A stretch of 64,000 nucleotides of DNA from Serratia quinivorans (lineage in GTDB: Bacteria; Pseudomonadota; Gammaproteobacteria; Enterobacterales; Enterobacteriaceae): positions 333,266-397,265 of the forward strand of contig NZ_CAMKGL010000002.1 in NCBI RefSeq assembly GCF_946227985.1, in the 5' to 3' direction. Under the pieces are notes generated by a model. It ran no database searches. It was not told where the DNA came from and worked only from the letters and a program-made list of their open reading frames with translations. Position 1 is the stretch's first letter. The number at the start of each line of letters is the position of its first letter. Both the position numbers and the translations under genes were made by a program. Positions 59,119-64,000 of the stretch are shown here, piece after piece.

Positions 59119-59775
59119 TTAACGTTCCCAGCGGCAAATTTCCCAACCCTGTTCCACCGCCAGCGCCTTGAGTTCGGTGTCCGGGTTGATCACCGTAGCG
59201 CTATCGACGTACTCCAGCATCGCCTTGTCGTTGAGGGAGTCGCTGTAACCGTGGCTGTGTTCAAAGCTCAGCTCCGGGTGTTCAGCCAGCCATTTCTTCA
59301 GGCGAGTCACCTTACCCTGTTGGTAAGTCATGGTGCCGTAAGTGTTACCGGTGAAGCGACCGTCTTGCACCTCAACGCCAATCGCCAGTGCGCCGTCGGC
59401 CCCCAACTGTGCGGCTATCGGCGCGACCAGATGTTCGCCGGTGGCGGAAATAACCAAAATGCAGTCGCCGCGCTCACGGTGCCACAGCAGTCGTTCACGG
59501 GCGGCGGGATAGACCCGCGGCAGAATATCGCGGCGGATATAACGCTGCACCCAACCGGCCACCGTCTGGGTGTTCAGGCCGGCCAACGGGGCCAGCGTGG
59601 CCTGCATGTAATCCTCCATCGACAGCTTGCCCTGATAATAGAGCTGCATCAGTTGCTGTTCCTGCTGTTCCAGTTCCGCCGGCGCAAACCCCTCGGTGAC
59701 TAACCAGCGCATCCACAGGCTGGCGCTGTCATCATCAATCAGGGTTTCATCCAGGTCGAATAAGGCTAAATCCAT
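59119..59775 (-). CDS. HAD-superfamily IB hydrolase (phosphoserine phosphatase-like)
   Basis: 218 aa from the ATG giving MDLALFDLDETLIDDDSASLW; the upstream extension is not family-like. Motif I FDLDETL (D7, D9), motif II VISATGE, Lys in the helix before motif III (GKVTRLKKWL) and motif IV YSDSLNDKAML are complete. Members dephosphorylate small metabolites; this subclass (IB, SerB-like) is often annotated only as HAD-IB hydrolase. Cytoplasmic. Divergent from the oxygenase gene, with about 290 bp between. Confidence 0.9.
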   Translation of the reverse strand: MDLALFDLDETLIDDDSASLWMRWLVTEGFAPAELEQQEQQLMQLYYQGKLSMEDYMQATLAPLAGLNTQTVAGWVQRYIRRDILPRVYPAARERLLWHRERGDCILVISATGEHLVAPIAAQLGADGALAIGVEVQDGRFTGNTYGTMTYQQGKVTRLKKWLAEHPELSFEHSHGYSDSLNDKAMLEYVDSATVINPDTELKALAVEQGWEICRWER

Positions 59776-60068
59776 CAGTATTTCTCCGGCAGGCAGGGAG
59801 TGAAATGGGGGTGTATACAGAATAGCGGATAGCGTAAGCCGCCAGCCAGTGGCGGCAAACAAATTGCGCAGAGCATAAGAAACCTTGATGACAGTTTTGC
59901 GACGCTTTGTTGAATCTTTGCATAACTTAGAACGCAACAATATTGGCTGGCGTCTCTGGCGGGGTGGTAACTATAGGGCCAATGCACTGGCCATCCAGGA
60001 GTTAACGATGCTGATCATTCGCCTTTATAGCGGTCCGGTTTTTGTCGGAGAGGAAGAGGAGCAGGATA

Positions 60069-61088
60069 ATGACGCCACCACTGACGTTGAAGACGCTGCC
60101 GCAGCTGAGTCTTTCGCAGCTTGACGGCGACGGGCGACAGCGGCAGGCATTTCTTGATGGGCTACGTGAGGCCGCACGTGACGTAGGTTTTTTCTATCTG
60201 CGCGGACACGGCGTGGATAACAGGTTGAATGCTCAACTGCAGCAGCATGCCAGGCAGTTTTTTGCGCTGCCGGAAGCGGACAAGCTGGCGGTGCAGATGG
60301 TGCATTCGCCGCATTTTCGCGGTTATAACCGAGCGGCGGCAGAACTGACGCGCGGACAGCCTGACTGGCGTGAACAGTTCGATATTGGCGCGGAGCGTCC
60401 TGCGCTGCAACTGGCCAATGAGACTCCGTGTTGGGCGCGTTTACAGGGGCCGAATCAATGGCCTGAGGCGTTGCCCGCGCTCAAACCGTTGTTGTTGCAG
60501 TGGCAGCAGGCGATGACGGCCATGTCGCTGCGTCTGTTGCGCGCTTTTGCCCAGGCACTTTCTTTACCGGAGCAGGCGTTTGATTCACTCTACGGCGACA
60601 AACCCAATGAACATATCAAACTGATCCGCTATCCGGGGCGGGATGCGACCACCAGCGGGCAAGGGGTGGGGGCGCATAAAGACTCCGGTTTTCTCAGTTT
60701 CCTGTTGCAGGACCGGCAAAAAGGCTTGCAGGTTGAAGTTGACGAAGGAAGGTGGATTGACGCCGAGCCGCTTGAAGACAGCTTTGTGGTCAACATCGGT
60801 GAACTGCTGGAGTTGGCAACCAACGGCTATCTGCGTGCCACGGTGCACCGGGTTGAGACGCCGCCGGCGGGCAGTGAGCGCCTGTCGATTGCCTTCTTCC
60901 TCGGGGCGCGACTGGATGCCGTGGTGCCGCTGTATCAGCTACCGGCAGCTCTGATGGCCCAGGCGCGTGGTCCAGCCAGCGATCCGCATAATCCGCTGTT
61001 GCGAGACGTGGGCTTTAACTACCTGAAGGGACGGATCCGCTCTCATCCCGACGTGGCGCAGCGCTATTATCAGGATGTTATTGCCTGA
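60069..61088 (+). CDS. 2-oxoglutarate/Fe(II)-dependent oxygenase, isopenicillin N synthase family
   Basis: 339 aa from ATG 60069 (MTPPLTLKTLPQLSLSQLDG), preceded by AGCAGGAT; an in-frame start at 60042 is less likely. Non-heme oxygenase fold with DIOX_N region (ARDVGFFYLRGHGV), then the facial triad: H-x-D in GAHKDSGFLSFLLQD, distal His in RATVHRVETPP, and the 2OG-binding Arg-x-Ser in ERLSIAFFLG. It hydroxylates or oxidises an unknown small substrate. Monocistronic, with a terminator after the stop. The 293 bp before it hold a doubtful 79-codon frame (59885-60124). Confidence 0.88.
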   Translation: MTPPLTLKTLPQLSLSQLDGDGRQRQAFLDGLREAARDVGFFYLRGHGVDNRLNAQLQQHARQFFALPEADKLAVQMVHSPHFRGYNRAAAELTRGQPDWREQFDIGAERPALQLANETPCWARLQGPNQWPEALPALKPLLLQWQQAMTAMSLRLLRAFAQALSLPEQAFDSLYGDKPNEHIKLIRYPGRDATTSGQGVGAHKDSGFLSFLLQDRQKGLQVEVDEGRWIDAEPLEDSFVVNIGELLELATNGYLRATVHRVETPPAGSERLSIAFFLGARLDAVVPLYQLPAALMAQARGPASDPHNPLLRDVGFNYLKGRIRSHPDVAQRYYQDVIA

Positions 61089-61093
61089 CAAAA

Positions 61094-61116
61094 AGGCCTG
61101 GCGGGTTGCCAGGCCT
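61094..61116. terminator. Bidirectional terminator between oxygenase and cystathionine gamma-lyase
   Basis: AGGCCTGGC (61094-61102), GGGTT loop, GCCAGGCCT (61108-61116): perfect 9-bp stem. On the - strand it is followed by a T-run, so it mainly ends the transsulfuration operon; on the + strand the T-tract is weak. Confidence 0.8.
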
Positions 61117-61141
61117 CTCGATGTTTCTTCGTAGTGGGCCA

Positions 61142-62287
61142 TTACTCCGCCAGCGCCTGCTGCAGATCGGCGATCAGATCTTCCGCATCTTCAATACCCA
61201 CTGACAGACGCAGTAACTGTGGCGTGATGCCGGTTTTTAGCCGCTGCTCCAGCGGGATCGACGCATGGGTCATGCTGAACGGTTGGCTGATCAAACTTTC
61301 CACACCACCCAGGCTTTCTGCCAGGGTGAACAGTTTTGAACGTTTGATCACCCGGCGAGCAAAGGCATCATCACCTTTCAGGCGCACCGAAATCATGCCG
61401 CCAAAGTGGCTCATCTGCCTGGCCGCCAACCCATGCTGCGGATGGCTCGGCAGGCCTGGATAGTAGACTTCTTCTACCTGCGGCTGGCTTTCCAGCCACT
61501 GGGCGATACGCAAGGCGCTGTTACTGTGGCGTTCCATGCGCAGCGCCAGCGTGCGGATACCGCGTAGCGTCAGGAAGCTGCTGAACGGATCGAGAATGCC
61601 ACCTACCGCGTTTTGCAGGAAACCCAACTGTTCGGCCAGTTCCGGGTTATTCCCTACCGCAGCCACGCCGGCTACCACGTCGGAATGGCCATTGAGGTAT
61701 TTGGTGGCGGAATGCACTACCACGTCAAAGCCGAGTTCCAGCGGACGTTGAATATAGGGTGAGGCGAAGGTGTTGTCCGCCACGCTGATTAGACCGTGTT
61801 TTTTGGCGATCGCCGCGATGGCGCCAAGATCCGCCAGCTTTAACAGCGGATTGGTCGGCGTTTCCACCCAGATCATTTTGGTATCCGGCTCGATCGCCTG
61901 CTCCAGTGCGGTAATGTCCGCCGGGGAAACATAGGTAACCCGCAGACCGGCAGTGCGGCTACGTACCTTTTCCAGCAGGCGATAGGTCCCGCCGTACAGA
62001 TCGTCTACCGCCACCAGGTGGCTGCCCTGATCGAGCAGTTCCAGCACTGTCGAGCAGGCTGCCAGACCAGAGGCAAAAGCGTAGCCGCGGCTGCCGCCTT
62101 CCAGTTCGGCGATGGCGCTCTCCAGCGCGGTGCGTGTTGGGTTGGCGCTGCGCGAATATTCATAGCCGGTATGTTCCCCCGGTGCCGGTTGGGCATAGGT
62201 GGAGGTGGCATAAATGGCCGGCATCACTGCGCCGGTAGCGTCCGGGGTATAACCGGCGTGAACGGTCAACGTATCAAACTTGGCCAT
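61142..62287 (-). CDS. Cystathionine gamma-lyase / gamma-synthase family PLP enzyme
   Basis: 381 aa Cys/Met-metabolism PLP enzyme. VMPAIYATSTYAQ, GYEYSRSANPTR, GLAACSTVLELL, VETPTNPLLKLADL, and the PLP lysine K196 in VHSATKYLNGHSD are intact, followed by ALRMERHSNSA and SLGGVESLISQPFSMTHA. With the upstream cystathionine beta-synthase it would convert homocysteine through cystathionine to cysteine (reverse transsulfuration), so a lyase (MccB/CGL-type) role is more likely than MetB. Starts 13 bp after the beta-synthase gene. Confidence 0.9.
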   Translation of the reverse strand: MAKFDTLTVHAGYTPDATGAVMPAIYATSTYAQPAPGEHTGYEYSRSANPTRTALESAIAELEGGSRGYAFASGLAACSTVLELLDQGSHLVAVDDLYGGTYRLLEKVRSRTAGLRVTYVSPADITALEQAIEPDTKMIWVETPTNPLLKLADLGAIAAIAKKHGLISVADNTFASPYIQRPLELGFDVVVHSATKYLNGHSDVVAGVAAVGNNPELAEQLGFLQNAVGGILDPFSSFLTLRGIRTLALRMERHSNSALRIAQWLESQPQVEEVYYPGLPSHPQHGLAARQMSHFGGMISVRLKGDDAFARRVIKRSKLFTLAESLGGVESLISQPFSMTHASIPLEQRLKTGITPQLLRLSVGIEDAEDLIADLQQALAE

Positions 62288-62300
62288 ACAATCATCCTTA

Positions 62301-63668
62301 TTAACGTAATTTTTGGCGCCAGGCGTTAAGCACGTCTGTGCGGGTAATCAGACCGAGGAAACGTTCGCCGTCGAGCACCACCGCCACGTGGCCGTGGTTG
62401 AAGGTGGCGAGCAAATCCTGATAGCTGGCTTCTTTTTGCAAGGTTTTGACCGAATGGGTCATGGCGCGGGAGGCCGGCAGGCTGAAATGCTCGGCGTCTG
62501 CCTGCACGGCATTCAGCAGATCCCACTCGTCGATCAGACCGATCACCCGATCGCCCTCCAACACCGGCAGCTGCGAAATGTCATACAGCCGCATGCGGGC
62601 ATGGACGATAGCCAGGGTATCTTCCGATGCCACCGATACTGCCGCGCCTTCGTCATGGCGGTAGGCGATCAGATCGCGCAGATCGCCATGCTGCGGTTTG
62701 CTCAACAGGCCCTGTTCCAGCATCCAGTGATCGTTATACATTTTAGACAGGTATTTGTTGCCGCTGTCGCACACGAAGGTGACCACCCGTTTGGGTTCCG
62801 TCTGCGCCCGGCAATAGCGCAGCGCGGCGGCCAACAGGGTGCCGGTGGACGAACCGGCCAGCACGCCTTCTTTGCGCAGCAGGTCGCGTGCGGTAGTAAA
62901 GGCCTCGGCATCACCGATGCGGTAGGCGTTGCGCACCTGATTGAAGTCGCTTAACGGCGGGACAAAATCCTCACCGATGCCTTCCACCAGCCAACTGCCG
63001 GCCTCACCGATCTGGCCGTTATCGAGATAGTCCACCAGAATTGAACCGGCGGGGTCAGCCAGCACAAATTCGGTCTGCGGCGACACGTCGGCAAAATAGT
63101 GGCTAAGGCCGCCCAGCGTGCCGCCGGAACCGACGCCAACCACGATAGCGTCCACCTGATGGTCCATCTGTTGCCACAGTTCCGGGCCGGTGGTGCGGGA
63201 ATGGGCCGCCGGGTTGGCAGGGTTGTTAAACTGATCGATATAGAACGCACCGGGTATCTCACGCGCCAGACGTTTGGCATAGTCCTGGTAGTAAGCCGGG
63301 TGGCCCTTGCCCACGTCGGAGCGGGTCAGCAAAACCTCCACACCCAGAGCGCGCAAATGGAAAATCTTCTCTCGGCTCATTTTGTCCGGTACCACCAGCA
63401 GCAATTTATAGCCCTTCAGGGCGGCGACCAGCGCCAGCCCCAGGCCGGTATTGCCGGCGGTGGCTTCAATGATGGTCCCACCTGGCTGCAGGCTGCCATC
63501 ACGCTCCGCCTGTTCGATCATCGAGAGTGCCACGCGGTCCTTGATCGAACCGCCGGGGTTTTGATTCTCCAGTTTGACGAACAGCCGGCAGGGGCCGGTA
63601 TCGAACTGGGTCAGTTCCAGCATCGGAGTATTGCCGATCATATCGATGACGGAATGGGGTATGGCCAT
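62301..63668 (-). CDS. Cystathionine beta-synthase
   Basis: 455 aa. The PLP domain (about 1-320) has the lysine K43 in NQNPGGSIKDRVALSM, EATAGNTGLGLAL, the GSGGTLGG phosphate loop and SSTGTLLAAAL. The C-terminal 120 residues hold two CBS motifs (AIVHARMRLYDISQLPVLEGDRVIGLID and LATFNHGHVAVVLDGERFLGLITRTDVL), as in regulated eukaryote-like and many bacterial CBS enzymes. It condenses serine or O-acetylserine with homocysteine. First gene of a two-gene operon with cystathionine gamma-lyase; the promoter lies in 63669 onward. Confidence 0.93.
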   Translation of the reverse strand: MAIPHSVIDMIGNTPMLELTQFDTGPCRLFVKLENQNPGGSIKDRVALSMIEQAERDGSLQPGGTIIEATAGNTGLGLALVAALKGYKLLLVVPDKMSREKIFHLRALGVEVLLTRSDVGKGHPAYYQDYAKRLAREIPGAFYIDQFNNPANPAAHSRTTGPELWQQMDHQVDAIVVGVGSGGTLGGLSHYFADVSPQTEFVLADPAGSILVDYLDNGQIGEAGSWLVEGIGEDFVPPLSDFNQVRNAYRIGDAEAFTTARDLLRKEGVLAGSSTGTLLAAALRYCRAQTEPKRVVTFVCDSGNKYLSKMYNDHWMLEQGLLSKPQHGDLRDLIAYRHDEGAAVSVASEDTLAIVHARMRLYDISQLPVLEGDRVIGLIDEWDLLNAVQADAEHFSLPASRAMTHSVKTLQKEASYQDLLATFNHGHVAVVLDGERFLGLITRTDVLNAWRQKLR

Positions 63669-64000
63669 GGGTTGCCTCCAAGATAATTCGGTTTAAAAGC
63701 CGTTATCTGGATGATAGCGCTGCCAATAAGCGTATTAAAAAGAACAAATAACCGTTCAATATGCATTTTTGGAATATATTAATCCAATTTGGACGTATGG
63801 AAGCGCAGATGTGCGGCGGTTTAGATGTGTAGCCGTGTAGCGGTGGGGAGTATAAAAAAAACACTTACGGCTGGCTTTTTATCCAAATTACGCGTAACAG
63901 CGTACAGTTATGTAAAAATGATGAAAATTCATGCTAAACCCTGCAAAAATAAGATGAATCTAATAAACTCACAGCAAGGGCATTTTCGGTACGCCGCTCA
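63669..64000. other. Promoter region of the transsulfuration operon, right edge of window
   Basis: 332 bp without a supported gene. The part next to the beta-synthase start is AT-rich (AATATGCATTTTTGGAATATATTAATCC near 63760), a plausible place for promoter and regulator sites on the - strand. No convincing -35/-10 pair stood out. A coding region may begin beyond the right edge. Confidence 0.4.

Noticed and set aside
59885-60124. 79-codon + strand frame before the oxygenase gene
   Set aside because: Acidic, low-complexity tail from DNA that also carries the oxygenase start in another frame; no homology recognised. A short peptide from ATG 60008 cannot be excluded but is unsupported.

Overview
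The window looks like a chromosomal segment of a Serratia species (Enterobacterales). The evidence is a slaA-lipBCD cluster of the Serratia marcescens S-layer/type I exporter type, the galF...gnd-his bracket that encloses surface-polysaccharide loci in this order, a his leader peptide with six consecutive histidines, and two Serratia-type intergenic repeats. Most flanking genes are GC-rich. The block from about 4.4 to 16.6 kb is visibly AT-rich, as expected for horizontally exchanged, serotype-specific polysaccharide genes.

Layout. 1-263: 3' end of galF. 0.5-16 kb: Wzy-dependent (group 1-like) capsule locus with wza-wzb-wzc, an attenuator-like hairpin, then serotype genes on the + strand: a GumK-like glycosyltransferase, an EpsG-type polymerase, a GT4, a Wzx flippase, a pyruvyl transferase, a GT2, a secreted GH39-like glycoside hydrolase, a GT4 and an acyltransferase. 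One further GT4 lies on the opposite strand. 16.6-24.1 kb: S-layer-like protein slaA and its ABC exporter lipBCD. 24.4-28.7 kb: first manC-manB pair and wcaJ, which makes the lipid-linked sugar that starts capsule repeat units. 29-30 kb: galE. 30.1-42.8 kb: a long leader with a 39-bp JUMPStart/ops element, then manC-manB-wzm-wzt-wbdD-wbdA-wbdB-wbdC. This is the gene order of ABC-transporter-dependent polymannose O antigens (E. coli O8/O9a, Klebsiella O3/O5). 43-44.5 kb: gnd.

44.5-52 kb: complete his operon on the - strand (hisL-GDCBHAFI) with promoter, attenuator and an inserted repeat. 52.2-56.6 kb: yeeZ, then a LysR regulator divergent from a guanidino-acid ureohydrolase gene (apparent +1 frameshift in a G run) and a sodium:solute symporter. 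56.6-64 kb: CorA-like transporter, GNAT acetyltransferase, GST, a MITE-like repeat, HAD phosphatase, 2OG-Fe(II) oxygenase, and a cystathionine gamma-lyase/beta-synthase pair (reverse transsulfuration).

How the genes fit together. Between galF and gnd the cell encodes three surface layers: a capsule (Wzx/Wzy plus Wza/Wzb/Wzc), an S-layer protein with its own exporter, and a polymannan O antigen. They share precursors (GDP-mannose from two manCB pairs, UDP-hexoses from GalF/GalE). My main candidate for a notable system is this combined envelope locus, with possible anchoring of the S-layer on the neighbouring O antigen. Two poly-G tracts in AT-rich capsule glycosyltransferases suggest possible phase variation. 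All gene families are known; the combination and the switches are inference from sequence reading alone.
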